A DNA stretch of 54,791 nt from Chlamydiota bacterium (GTDB lineage Bacteria > Chlamydiota > Chlamydiia > Chlamydiales > JABDDJ01), in NCBI GenBank assembly GCA_013287645.1, contig JABDDJ010000010.1, positions 1 through 54,791 of the forward strand. Direction: 5' to 3'. Positions 1 to 8,029 of the stretch are shown piece by piece. Under the pieces are notes generated by a model. That model had not been told where the DNA came from and did not search any database. It was given only the letters and a program-made list of their open reading frames with translations. Each line of letters starts with the position of its first letter. Within the stretch, counting starts at the first letter, position 1. A program made the position numbers and the translations under genes.

Positions 1-194
1 CACTGTTGTGTTTTAAATCCGATGGCTTTTAGAGTGTTTTCTACCCAATTAGCGCAGCGTTTGACATCTTCGGCATATTGCGGTTCAGAGCTGATGGAGG
101 GAAATTTAAGAAAGGTGAAAAAGTCTTGTAAAAATTTTTCTTTATTTTTCGCGTAATATTCTTTGTAGCGAGTGAGTGCAGTCGTTTGTGTCAT
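1..194 (-). CDS. M20-family peptidase, N-terminal part (runs off the window)
   Basis: Only the first 64 or so residues lie in the window, reading from an ATG at 194 to the left edge. The stretch FLKFPSISSEPQYAEDVK followed by a WVENTL..IGF motif is the typical N-terminus of M20/M25/M40 zinc dipeptidases, ahead of the metal-binding domain, which lies outside. The start is supported by a GGAGG ribosome-binding site at 206-210. The gene begins 25 nt after the stop of the M48 peptidase on the same strand, so the two are probably co-transcribed. Family assignment rests on a short segment, so the substrate cannot be given. Confidence 0.7.
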   Translation of the reverse strand, partial: MTQTTALTRYKEYYAKNKEKFLQDFFTFLKFPSISSEPQYAEDVKRCANWVENTLKAIGFKTQQ

Positions 195-219
195 CACAGC
201 TTATTCCTCCCGTTTAACT

Positions 220-1599
220 TTATTTAAATGGCCAGGTAATCCATTGCGTGAACTGGCTCTCTATAGATGCTCCTATTTCATTAAAAGTTTTCCATGGTTG
301 CGTCTGTGGAAAAGCAGGAGCAGAAAGGAAGAATAGCCCGATAATCAAAAAGAAGCAATAGGTACAAAGGGCACGCCAGACCCTGCGGTGATGCTTATTG
401 ATAAGTGATTCATTATTAGTTACTTTTTGAAGAAATTCGATCCTTTGGCCAATACTATAATGGTGCCAGCTGGGGACATCTCGGATTCCTCCGGCAGCAT
501 GAGAGACTTCTTCAAAAGCTTGGATAAGCGTTGAGGAGGGAATGCCTAGGCTTAGTCCATATAGGTCGGCTTGACGTTCGAAGAGACGCGAAAAGTAGCC
601 AAAGACAAATCTAACGTAAAGCACTAAGATTAAGGCATATGGAACAAATACCATGATCAATGCCACTGTAGGGCTTGCACCCATCAGACTGAGAGCTTGC
701 GTGATTCCTGAACCTACAAAAGATTCAAAGAGCATGGTAGCAATAGCCATTCCTAGCAATATGAAAGGAAACTTAAGCAGATGGTGATAGGCGCTATGGC
801 CTATTTCGTGCGCAAGAACAGCCTCGACACACTCTGGAGAGAGATGATTTAGAAGGGCTCGCGTAAACATCACGTAGCGCAGCCTTGGAATGATTCCTAC
901 GATGGCAGCAGTGGGATTAAGGTTTAAGACCGTCCAGATTTTCATACCGCCGTGACGAAATTTAGCCTTAGCGCAAAGAGCTTCCAGGTTATTGTGAAGA
1001 GGGCTCTGCTCCATTGGAACACATCTCCAACAGCGCACTAGGATAGGAGGAAGAAGAATGATAAGAGACACTGCGAAAAACAGGCTTAGCAGAATAAGTT
1101 GATAGACCGGAAGGTTATCTAAAGATACACCGAAAAGAGTTAAAGTATCGCTGATAAGTGTGTAGATGAGTAAGGGTAGTGTGAAAGGCAAAAGAAGTAA
1201 AAGGTGTTTAGTGGCTTCTGTACGCGAAGAGCTGTAGTGAAACGTGAACAGCCCTACAAAATAGAGAACCAGGGCACAAAGAGTAGACTGTGTTTCAACA
1301 AATAGATTTATTTTCGGTATTCCCAAGAATAGGTAGAGAAAGAATAGATAGCTGATCAGTTCACAATTTACTAAAAATAAAATTTTGTCTTTGGCTCTAT
1401 AAAGAGTGCGATTGAAAAGCCTATTTTGAATAACAATCCAACCCAAAAGCCCCAAATAGGTCCCAGCTGCTAACGACACTGTGTAGAGGTCTGGCACAGG
1501 CCCCTTAATCGTCGATATCAGCAGCACTAGCATTAAGAAAATCAGATATGTAAACATCAGTAATCCGAAACTAATCTTTATGTATATAGTAAAAAACAT
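220..1599 (-). CDS. M48-family membrane zinc metalloprotease
   Basis: Integral membrane peptidase of the M48 (Ste24/HtpX) type. Many hydrophobic segments fill the first 195 residues, followed by the zinc motif HEIGH near residue 265 in the context VLAHEIGHSAYHH, further membrane segments, and the third zinc-ligand motif FERQADLYG near residue 345. All catalytic elements are therefore present. Family members cleave membrane or misfolded proteins; the substrate here is unknown. The frame stays open five codons further to a TTG at 1614, but that part lies in an intergenic palindrome, so I use the ATG at 1599; an ATG at 1557 is also possible and none has a clear ribosome-binding site. It is followed closely by an M20 peptidase gene. 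Confidence 0.85.
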   Translation of the reverse strand: MFFTIYIKISFGLLMFTYLIFLMLVLLISTIKGPVPDLYTVSLAAGTYLGLLGWIVIQNRLFNRTLYRAKDKILFLVNCELISYLFFLYLFLGIPKINLFVETQSTLCALVLYFVGLFTFHYSSSRTEATKHLLLLLPFTLPLLIYTLISDTLTLFGVSLDNLPVYQLILLSLFFAVSLIILLPPILVRCWRCVPMEQSPLHNNLEALCAKAKFRHGGMKIWTVLNLNPTAAIVGIIPRLRYVMFTRALLNHLSPECVEAVLAHEIGHSAYHHLLKFPFILLGMAIATMLFESFVGSGITQALSLMGASPTVALIMVFVPYALILVLYVRFVFGYFSRLFERQADLYGLSLGIPSSTLIQAFEEVSHAAGGIRDVPSWHHYSIGQRIEFLQKVTNNESLINKHHRRVWRALCTYCFFLIIGLFFLSAPAFPQTQPWKTFNEIGASIESQFTQWITWPFK

Positions 1600-1603
1600 A
1601 ATA

Positions 1604-1695
1604 AGGATAAGCAAGATGGATAAATATATATATATATATATATTTTATCTATCTTGCTTATCCTGCCGGCGAAGCCGATCCTGCCTATCATGTTT
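1604..1695. repeat. Intergenic palindromic repeat, family B, with a (TA)n centre
   Basis: The left arm (GGATAAGCAAGATGGATAA, about 1605-1623) is mirrored by TTATCTATCTTGCTTATCC (about 1645-1664), separated by a run of about ten TA dinucleotides. The right side continues with TGCCGGCGAAGCCGATCC and CTGCCTATCATG. The same 40-nt right side recurs almost exactly at 45207-45246 and, inverted and less exactly, at 45070-45110. It lies between the DUF374 gene and the M48 peptidase gene and reaches the latter's first codons. Confidence 0.8.
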
Positions 1696-1759
1696 TTTTG
1701 ATGCTAACCAAGGATAAAGATTTGGCTGGGTATATTGTAAGGATAGCCAGCCAAATCTT

Positions 1760-2419
1760 TTAGCCTGTCTTTTGTTCTAGCACTAGTAATTGTTTTTGGA
1801 GCTCCTCAGTCACTTGATCGACATGGGTTGTAGATTCGAAAAGACGCGGTTCTCCGAAGTATATATCTATTTTGGAGAAGGGTTTAGGCAGAGCCATCTT
1901 GTCCCATGTATTTAAGAACCAGCTGCGGTTTGCTTTCCAAGATAAAGTGACAACAGAAGCGCCTGTCTGTAGAGCCGCGACAGCAATGCCTTGCTTTAGT
2001 TGGTGCTTGGGTCCTGTTGGACCATCGGGTGTCATCACTACGACTCTGGTACCCTCTTGGAGAGCATTCACCATGCGACGTAAAGCTCTTTGTCTTCCAT
2101 TGCGTGAGACATATAGAATTTCGCACTGCTTGTAGGAGCTAGCTAATTTAGCTAGCATACGCCCATCTCGGCTATTGCTAATAACGGCGATATAGTTAAG
2201 CTCTGGGGCGCATTTCTTTAACAGTGCAGCAATTATAGCGAGTTTATCGTGCCATAAAATGAGAGCGCACTTTCCTGCGTTGGCTGCTTTTACAAAGGCG
2301 TCAAGACCATGGGCGCGACAACGGCAAGTGGCTATGAGCAGCCTGACTGAAACTCTGTAGAGCCATACTAGCACTCCAGGTGAGTGCTCTGCAATCCATT
2401 TAATAGTTCGTTGAAACAT
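1760..2419 (-). CDS. DUF374 lysophospholipid/lipid A acyltransferase-like protein
   Basis: Resembles DUF374 proteins of the lysophospholipid acyltransferase superfamily. A hydrophobic N-terminal third precedes the motif LILWHDKLAII (the WH element expected at the acyltransferase active site, here WHDK) and the conserved block MTPDGPTGPKHQLKQG near residue 130. At 219 residues it is the usual length for the family. The start codon at 2419 shares bases with the lpxB stop, so it is translationally coupled to lpxB and probably acts in lipid A or phospholipid acylation at the inner membrane (inference from context). The acyl donor and acceptor cannot be told. Confidence 0.8.
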   Translation of the reverse strand: MFQRTIKWIAEHSPGVLVWLYRVSVRLLIATCRCRAHGLDAFVKAANAGKCALILWHDKLAIIAALLKKCAPELNYIAVISNSRDGRMLAKLASSYKQCEILYVSRNGRQRALRRMVNALQEGTRVVVMTPDGPTGPKHQLKQGIAVAALQTGASVVTLSWKANRSWFLNTWDKMALPKPFSKIDIYFGEPRLFESTTHVDQVTEELQKQLLVLEQKTG

Positions 2420-3555
2420 TAGTTGATTGACTCCGCAATAAGCTGAGAGGGGTTTTTAGAAAATTTTTGGTCTGAAAGTAACTCTTGGATCTTTCGGCAG
2501 CCTTGGAGGATTTGGTCTCGTACTGGACCATCCTGAAGAAGTGTAGATAGAGAGCGGCTGATGGATTCTTTTGAGGGAGTATTGACGATGTATTCGGGAA
2601 AGAGTTGGTTTTCAAATAAAATGTTAACAATGCAATACCAGGGCAATTTTACTTTAAGGATATTTTTTGCAAACCAGCGGTTAAGGGATGTGAGTTGATA
2701 GATAACAACTGTGGGGCAGCCGCAAAGGGCTAATTCAAGAGTAACTGTCCCTGATTTGGCGATGGCGGCACGGCTTTCGCGCATGAGTTCGTAGTGTGCG
2801 ATTTCAACGGGTACAATGGTTGCTGTGATGGAGAGCTCTTTGAGTAGCAGTTCAATGAGTTTTTTGCATTCAGGATTAGCTGCTGAGATGGCGATGTGGT
2901 ACTGAGTGTGTTGAGTTGCGGCTTGGAGCATTAGGGGGAGATTGCGAAGGATTTCGCCTTTTCGGCTACCTGGGAAGAGCGAAATGAGTGGGGCATTAAG
3001 GGGAATTCCTACCTGCTGACGCCACTGTGTATTGGGTTTTGAGTGTTGGATTTGATTGGCGAGAGGATTTCCTACATATTCAACGCGGAGGTTGGTGCCT
3101 TCAAAATGTTTTTTTTCAAAGGGGTAAATGGTCATTAAAAGATTGAGTGTAGAGGCCATTAAGGCTTTTCTTTCTGCTCCCCAGGCCCATATGGAGGGAC
3201 TAATATACTGTATGATCTGTCCTTGGTAGCCTTTTTTACGTAGAGAGCGGGCGAGGCGTAGGTTAAAGCTGGGCGAGTCGACGAGGAGGACGAGTTTGGG
3301 ATTTTCTTGGGTGATGGCGTTGCGGATTTTAAAAAATGTCTTTAACAATCGAGGGATGGCTTTAATGACATCAGTGAGTCCCATGACAGAGAGTTGATCG
3401 ATGGAGATGAGCTGTTGGACACCTTCAGCTTGGAGAGCTGGACCGGTGATTCCTTTGTATGTAAAATCGTTAGCCTCTTTTTTAAGGCCTTTGACTATGT
3501 CTGCAGCATGTCTATCTCCGCTCTGTTCGCCTGTGACAATATAGACTAACGACAT
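2419..3555 (-). CDS. lpxB: Lipid-A-disaccharide synthase
   Basis: Glycosyltransferase family 19 enzyme joining UDP-2,3-diacylglucosamine and lipid X into the tetra-acyl lipid A disaccharide. Visible marks are the N-terminal YIVTGEQSGDRHAADIVKGL (glycine-rich donor loop), the segment QYISPSIWAWGAERK, YVGNPLANQI, SLFPGSRKGEI and the C-terminal AIAKSGTVTLELALCGCP. Length (378 aa) matches stand-alone LpxB. It sits two bases after the LAB_N membrane protein and overlaps the DUF374 gene, forming a compact LPS operon with the GT2 gene upstream. From family knowledge, Chlamydia LpxB is about 600 aa because the LAB_N region is fused to it; here the two are separate genes. Confidence 0.95.
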   Translation of the reverse strand: MSLVYIVTGEQSGDRHAADIVKGLKKEANDFTYKGITGPALQAEGVQQLISIDQLSVMGLTDVIKAIPRLLKTFFKIRNAITQENPKLVLLVDSPSFNLRLARSLRKKGYQGQIIQYISPSIWAWGAERKALMASTLNLLMTIYPFEKKHFEGTNLRVEYVGNPLANQIQHSKPNTQWRQQVGIPLNAPLISLFPGSRKGEILRNLPLMLQAATQHTQYHIAISAANPECKKLIELLLKELSITATIVPVEIAHYELMRESRAAIAKSGTVTLELALCGCPTVVIYQLTSLNRWFAKNILKVKLPWYCIVNILFENQLFPEYIVNTPSKESISRSLSTLLQDGPVRDQILQGCRKIQELLSDQKFSKNPSQLIAESIN

Positions 3556-3557
3556 GC

Positions 3558-4208
3558 TTATCCTTCTTGCCTACGCAGTAGTATGAGGTTGCGTAGATAG
3601 GGAATTAATGAAAAAAGAGGGCCAATGCAGTTGATGGCATCCCTTAGGAGTACAAAGTAGACCAGCATCATAGCACTTCCTGCAATACTAATCCACCAGA
3701 AAGCTGGGCTTAGTTGGCTCTCTTGCGAGGTCTCTGCCTGCCACCACTGTACCCAGAATCTAGCCGAGAATAGGATGATGCCGAAGGTGCCAAATAGGTG
3801 CCATCCCCAGGTCAGTTGGATGACAGAGTCTACTCCGGGAATACGTGGAGAGCGGAACCACTCCCCTTCCCAGGCAAAAAATCCTACTGTTGCAAGAATA
3901 GAGATGATCATGATTGATATTGCAGAATAGAGTGAGAGACGCTTTTCGGAAGGTTCCATTAGGTTTAGGTTTCTCCAGGCAATCACTCCATTGGTGATCT
4001 GTGAAATGGCGACATGAAATTGCAATTGAATGGCTGCATGAATGGTCATGAGGATGTTACCAGCTAAGGAGAGTAGCCAAAATGTTCGCGGCACGACTGA
4101 ACGGTGCAGCCATTCGCTCATGAGCCACTGAATGAGAAAACGCCCCGAAAAGAATATTAGAGGCAATATTCCAAGCGGATAAAGCCAGATGCGCCACTCT
4201 TCGCTCAT
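3558..4208 (-). CDS. Tandem LAB_N (lipid A biosynthesis N-terminal) membrane protein
   Basis: Polytopic membrane protein with two copies of the LAB_N domain. The first is around residues 15-80 (SGRFLIQWLMSEWLHRSVVP, then FWLLSLAGN) and the second around residues 140-210 (SARFWVQWWQAETSQE, then FWWISIAGS). Both end in an ALRN-like element (WRNLNL and LRNLIL). In Chlamydia this region is, to my knowledge, the N-terminal half of LpxB; here it is a free-standing gene immediately before lpxB. The function of LAB_N proteins is not firmly known, though a role in lipid flipping or modification is often suggested. It starts inside the end of the GT2 gene (4-nt overlap), indicating co-translation. Confidence 0.85.
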   Translation of the reverse strand: MSEEWRIWLYPLGILPLIFFSGRFLIQWLMSEWLHRSVVPRTFWLLSLAGNILMTIHAAIQLQFHVAISQITNGVIAWRNLNLMEPSEKRLSLYSAISIMIISILATVGFFAWEGEWFRSPRIPGVDSVIQLTWGWHLFGTFGIILFSARFWVQWWQAETSQESQLSPAFWWISIAGSAMMLVYFVLLRDAINCIGPLFSLIPYLRNLILLRRQEG

Positions 4209-4906
4209 GTCTTAATCCGGTATTTTAGACATCTTTTGCGCATCCAGCGGACAGCTAACATATCTGCTATGGTATTGAAAGAGCGATTAAAGAGAGAGTA
4301 TTTTGTCTTTCCGTGTTTGCGGTAGCGGTGATTAACAGCCACAGAAGCGACTGTAAAACCTTCCATCTTAAATAGAGCAGGAAGGAAACGGTGCATACCT
4401 TGATACATTTTAATCTTTCTTAAGCAAGAAGTGCGAAAGACTTTGAGAGAGCAGTTGGTATCGCGCATTCCATCACCGCAGACACGGCTGCGGACAGTGT
4501 TGCCGAGCCATGATAGAAATCTTTTCGATAGTGAATCCCTTCGTACAACACGTTGTCCACAGACCAGGTCAGTGTGAACTGCGACAATTAAAAGGTTTGG
4601 GATATCGGCCGGATCGTTCTGAAGGTCACCATCCATGGTAATGACATACTCCCCTTTGGCGGCCTGAAAGCCTGCATCAAAGCCGCTAGATTGCCCGTAG
4701 TTGCGGTCAAAGGAAAGGATGCGCATATTAGGACGATGAAGTGAGAGAGCATGCAGGATTTCGAGAGTACTGTCTGTCGAGCCATCGTCAATGCAGATTA
4801 GCTCCCAGGGCTGATTCAAACTTTGCATGACAGGCTCTAGCTCAGAAAGAAGTTCAGCGATATTTCCTTCTTCATTTTTTAAAGGAATGACAACACTATA
4901 TTTCAT
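4205..4906 (-). CDS. GT2-family (polyprenyl-phosphate) glycosyltransferase
   Basis: Membrane-associated family 2 glycosyltransferase of the DPM1/ArnC type. The N-terminus MKYSVVIPLKNEEGNI is the classic start of the GT-A fold. ICIDDGSTDST supplies the nucleotide-sugar aspartates, MDGDLQNDP is the DXD metal motif, and NYGQSSGFDAGFQAAKGEY lies between. There is no C-terminal transmembrane pair of the ArnC kind: the protein ends at 233 aa. The frame is open for 17 more codons upstream, but those encode only a Met/Val-Pro run made by a GGGCAC repeat, so the start at 4906 is chosen. It leads the LAB_N-lpxB-DUF374 operon and may decorate lipid A or another envelope glycan (inference). Confidence 0.85.
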   Translation of the reverse strand: MKYSVVIPLKNEEGNIAELLSELEPVMQSLNQPWELICIDDGSTDSTLEILHALSLHRPNMRILSFDRNYGQSSGFDAGFQAAKGEYVITMDGDLQNDPADIPNLLIVAVHTDLVCGQRVVRRDSLSKRFLSWLGNTVRSRVCGDGMRDTNCSLKVFRTSCLRKIKMYQGMHRFLPALFKMEGFTVASVAVNHRYRKHGKTKYSLFNRSFNTIADMLAVRWMRKRCLKYRIKT

Positions 4907-4927
4907 TTTAAGCCTTTTAATTTTATC

Positions 4928-4960
4928 GGGCACGGGCACAGGCATGGGCACGGGCACGGG
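4928..4960. repeat. GGGCAC hexamer tandem repeat
   Basis: About five and a half copies of GGGCAC, two of them altered (GGCACA, GGCATG), fill the gap between the stop of the alpha/beta hydrolase gene and the GT2 gene. It is the most GC-rich short stretch in the neighbourhood. It sits in the leader of the GT2 mRNA. Confidence 0.9.
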
Positions 4961-5704
4961 TTAATATTCAAGGAATCCTCTTACCCATGTCACTCCATCC
5001 TCAAATATGTGAGGAAGTGTTCCATGGCCTTTAAAACCTGCTGAAGGGGTAATGATCATCTCGGTTAATGGTATGCGTACTCCTGCGGCTTTTCCTTTGC
5101 GGACGATAGTGCGTAAAAGTATGTAGCATGCGTCTGTATCGACCAAGGTGTCCAGATTTCCTATATAAAAACGTAATCTTTTGGGTGCGAGAGTTTCTGC
5201 AAAATGTAGAAGTGACCATTTCATTAGGAGTGGATTTTTATCTAGATTTTCAAATCCTTCAACTTTTTCTAGATGTGTCACTGGGGCAAATGTTACAGCA
5301 TGCTGTATCCAGGGAATGTATGCTGCTAAAAGAATGGCTAAATACCCACCTCTCGATAGTCCAGCAACGGCAAATTTTTCGGCTTCAATAATTTTCTTTT
5401 CTTTTAAGTCCTCAAGAATTTCTTTAACTTGATTTAAGAAGCGCTCAATAAAATCATCTCCTCCTGCTAAGGAGAGAGCCCAGAGATTCATGGCTCCATT
5501 GTTCTCATAATCAGCACCATGAAATGGTAGATCGACAGAAAGGACACGCGTCTTTCCATTCAAAAAATAGTCTACCGGTTGACAAAAGGGATCTGTGTGC
5601 AAACTCTCTTTTCCACCAACAGCAAAGTAAAGTAATGTGGGGCATACTCCCTCTTCTAGAGGGATTCCGCGATGGAATAGATCTAATGAATTATTTTGCG
5701 GCAT
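4961..5704 (-). CDS. Alpha/beta hydrolase
   Basis: Predicted serine hydrolase of the alpha/beta fold. The nucleophile elbow is GLSRGG, in the context FAVAGLSRGGYLAILLAAY. The likely acid is in YIGNLDTLVD and the likely histidine in FKGHGTLPHIF, so a complete triad is present in the right order. The substrate is unknown. The frame is open up to 5800, but that extension overlaps the pcnB C-terminus; the ATG at 5704 (MPQNNSLDLF) leaves only a 14-nt overlap and is preferred, with an ATG at 5722 as the alternative. It follows pcnB on the same strand and precedes the GGGCAC repeat. Confidence 0.75.
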   Translation of the reverse strand: MPQNNSLDLFHRGIPLEEGVCPTLLYFAVGGKESLHTDPFCQPVDYFLNGKTRVLSVDLPFHGADYENNGAMNLWALSLAGGDDFIERFLNQVKEILEDLKEKKIIEAEKFAVAGLSRGGYLAILLAAYIPWIQHAVTFAPVTHLEKVEGFENLDKNPLLMKWSLLHFAETLAPKRLRFYIGNLDTLVDTDACYILLRTIVRKGKAAGVRIPLTEMIITPSAGFKGHGTLPHIFEDGVTWVRGFLEY

Positions 5705-6989
5705 CTGCATGTCTCGGTCCATGGCTATGCTGTCTGCGAGGATGAGGATGGGCTGCATGATGGCGATGCTCTCCAGCCTGCTCCATTTGATGGTAGGCAT
5801 TTCTCCATGAGCAATAGGCTTCGTCTAATTGAGGGTTGACCTGTGAGCGGAGACGAAAAAACTGCATGGCGAGAGTGAATTCTTTGTTTTGCATGAGTTT
5901 TGGACGGTGGTGCCGTTTTCCAGAAAAAGGGGTCATGCGATACTGTGTGGAGAGGATAAAGGCAACAGTGGCGCTCATTCTTCTGGGGAAGTGGGAGAAG
6001 GAGGAGATAACCACAGCATCTATCAGTACATCGGTTAGGTGCATGATTTCGCCGATATGAGGCGAATAATTTTTTGAAAGAAATTGGGTGCCAATTTCGC
6101 GTTCAAGAATAGGAAAAATCAAGCATGAGGAGAGGACAGCGCGGTCTAGTGGACGTTTTAGATCTTTTTTATTAAATTGATCCGCTTTTTCAAGAAAATG
6201 CAGGACATCGGATCCATGAGGTCCATTTAAGAAGTGAGTTAGGCTTGGAAAAAGCAGTTCTAAAAGTCCCGATTCGGCCATTAGTTTAAAAAATTGCGTC
6301 GAAGAGCCTGACTCTAACATGCGAAAAATCTCTTCTAAAATACGCGCAGGAGCGCTTTTGATAATCTCATCCAAGCACTTGTTTAAGGCCGCTTTTGATT
6401 GAGTATGTACCTCAAATTTTAGCCTTGCTTGAAATTTTAGCAGACGAATCATGCGTACAGGATCTTGCCTAAAGCGTACAACAGGATCTCCAATGGTCTT
6501 TAAAAGATTTGCGTGAATGTCTTCCCATCCACCTACATAGTCGATGACCTCTTTCTTTTGCGGATCGTAGAATAGTCCATTGATGGTGAAGTCGCGGCGT
6601 AGGACATCTTCAACTTCAGAGCCCCATTTATTGTCTTGAACGATGAGATCTCCCTCATTTTCACCTGAGCGAAATGTGGATACTTCGATGACTTTATGGC
6701 CAAATCGGATGTGGGCTAGCCTAAAGCGTCGGCCTATGAGTAGACAGGAACGTCCAAAAAGGCGTTTAATATCTTCTGGTTTGGCTGCGGTGGAGATATC
6801 AAAATCTTTGGGAGTCTTTTTGAGTAAAAGGTCACGGACGCTTCCGCCAACAATGTATGCGGAGTAGCCTGCTTCGCGCAGTCGTCCGACTACATAGAGA
6901 GCATCTGGATCAATCAATTCTTCATCAATTTGATGTTCTGAAAAAGGATAAACGCGCGGCTCTTCAAGAGCTTTATTAGGAGATTTCAT
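5691..6989 (-). CDS. pcnB: Poly(A) polymerase / tRNA nucleotidyltransferase
   Basis: Class II nucleotidyltransferase. AYIVGGSVRDLLL (about 45-56) and KDFDIST (DFD at 62-64) form the catalytic head. VLRRDFTINGLFYDP (about 129-143) and GDPVVRFRQDPVRMIRLLKF form the nucleotide-recognition region; the RRDFTING form is more typical of PcnB than of CCA-adding enzymes. The protein would add A tails to RNA or repair tRNA 3' ends. The last 30 residues are an odd His/Pro/Arg-rich tail (GEHRHHAAHPHPRRQHSHG) that overlaps the next gene and may be poorly conserved. The family is clear; PcnB versus CCA enzyme is less certain. Confidence 0.9.
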   Translation of the reverse strand: MKSPNKALEEPRVYPFSEHQIDEELIDPDALYVVGRLREAGYSAYIVGGSVRDLLLKKTPKDFDISTAAKPEDIKRLFGRSCLLIGRRFRLAHIRFGHKVIEVSTFRSGENEGDLIVQDNKWGSEVEDVLRRDFTINGLFYDPQKKEVIDYVGGWEDIHANLLKTIGDPVVRFRQDPVRMIRLLKFQARLKFEVHTQSKAALNKCLDEIIKSAPARILEEIFRMLESGSSTQFFKLMAESGLLELLFPSLTHFLNGPHGSDVLHFLEKADQFNKKDLKRPLDRAVLSSCLIFPILEREIGTQFLSKNYSPHIGEIMHLTDVLIDAVVISSFSHFPRRMSATVAFILSTQYRMTPFSGKRHHRPKLMQNKEFTLAMQFFRLRSQVNPQLDEAYCSWRNAYHQMEQAGEHRHHAAHPHPRRQHSHGPRHADAAK

Positions 6990-7028
6990 GTGAAAAAAGT
7001 AAACCGAGTCTAGTTAATTACTTGTTAA

Positions 7029-7931
7029 TCATAGTTCTCTTAGTGATATAACTTCAAGAGGAAGAACCCATGAATTTTCCCAATAATGGACAGCGGCAGA
7101 CTCTGGTTTATAGAATTTTGTGCTTTCTAAAGTATCAAGCTTTAGTACTGGATAAAAGAAAGTGGGAGGAAATACTAGTCCGTCATTACCTAATAATTCA
7201 CTGTGTTTATAGAGTATATTTGTTAAATATCGAGGTCCTGTTTTTTGGATACAATGATTGCGCTTGACTGCTTTTTGGTTCTTTAGTTCTTCGACAATCT
7301 TCTCTATTAGAGGGTGGCCAGGCGTCGAAGCGAGTAGTGCGTTTCCACATAAGAGGCGATCATTTTCTAGAGGTTCAATGCCTAAATAAAAGCTGTATTC
7401 TTGATGAGCAAAGTCAAAGAACTGTGGATTTAGGCATTCAAAATCGGTATCTACGTAGAGGCCGCCGCATTGATAAAGGATTTCGTAACGAAGAATGTCT
7501 GATTTTTCGCCATAATCCTTAGCTTCATCGTACTGTTTTCTATTCAATAGCTGCAGATTCTTGACATCTTCATCCGTCCAGAGTCGATACTCCCAACCTT
7601 CCCAATTTTGCCAAGTCTGCGTCCAGGCTTTATATTTTTCGGGTAGAGCTCCTCCTAGCCAAATTTGATGAATAATGCGTGGAATTTTGGCTCTGTTTAT
7701 CTCTTGATTTTGTCTATCTCGATCAAAATCGTAAAGTGCTTTGAAATGATCTTTCATGATCACATAGGGAAGAGTACATCCTTCACGGTACTTTTTCCTA
7801 TATTGCCGCTCGCTGCGACCATAGCCTTTTAAAGAGGTTTCAAAATCGGGGAAAGTACCTCTAATATCTTCCAATGCATAGCAGGCATAATGAGAGAACA
7901 ACCATAGCCCACAATAGATTAAGAAACGCAT
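7029..7931 (-). CDS. GT32-like DXD glycosyltransferase with a signal peptide
   Basis: Glycosyltransferase with the DXD sugar-binding region found in Och1-type enzymes and in clostridial glucosylating toxins. IPRIIHQIWLGG lies at about 83-94, W..WEYRLWTDEDV near 110-122, and the donor/metal motif GGLYVDTDFECLNP at 156-169 (D161, D163), preceded by GEKSDILRYEILY. An N-terminal MRFLIYCGLWLFSHYACYA looks like a cleavable signal peptide, which a cytosolic enzyme would not need, so export to the periplasm or host is possible (inference). The gene stands alone, divergent from the tandem hydrolases. Confidence 0.85.
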   Translation of the reverse strand: MRFLIYCGLWLFSHYACYALEDIRGTFPDFETSLKGYGRSERQYRKKYREGCTLPYVIMKDHFKALYDFDRDRQNQEINRAKIPRIIHQIWLGGALPEKYKAWTQTWQNWEGWEYRLWTDEDVKNLQLLNRKQYDEAKDYGEKSDILRYEILYQCGGLYVDTDFECLNPQFFDFAHQEYSFYLGIEPLENDRLLCGNALLASTPGHPLIEKIVEELKNQKAVKRNHCIQKTGPRYLTNILYKHSELLGNDGLVFPPTFFYPVLKLDTLESTKFYKPESAAVHYWENSWVLPLEVISLREL

Positions 7932-8029
7932 AGGTCCACCTTATTAAGATATTATTACATTCTTTAATAACGCTTAATACTAAACTGTTTAAATAAAATC
8001 AAAAGAATAATTAATAAAGGAATAATTAT

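Noticed and set aside
1884..2126. Antisense and shifted open frames inside known genes, here and elsewhere
   Set aside because: They lack family motifs and ribosome-binding sites and their composition is that of a shifted real frame.
4907..4957. N-terminal extension of the GT2 protein (MPVPMPVPVP...)
   Set aside because: It is translation of the GGGCAC repeat; the conserved family starts at MKYSVVIPL, so the extension was left out.
5705..5800. N-terminal extension of the alpha/beta hydrolase
   Set aside because: It lies wholly inside pcnB and has no similarity to the fold; the internal ATG gives a normal start.
6643..6867. Plus-strand frame within pcnB
   Set aside because: Shadow of conserved PcnB coding sequence, with no independent support.
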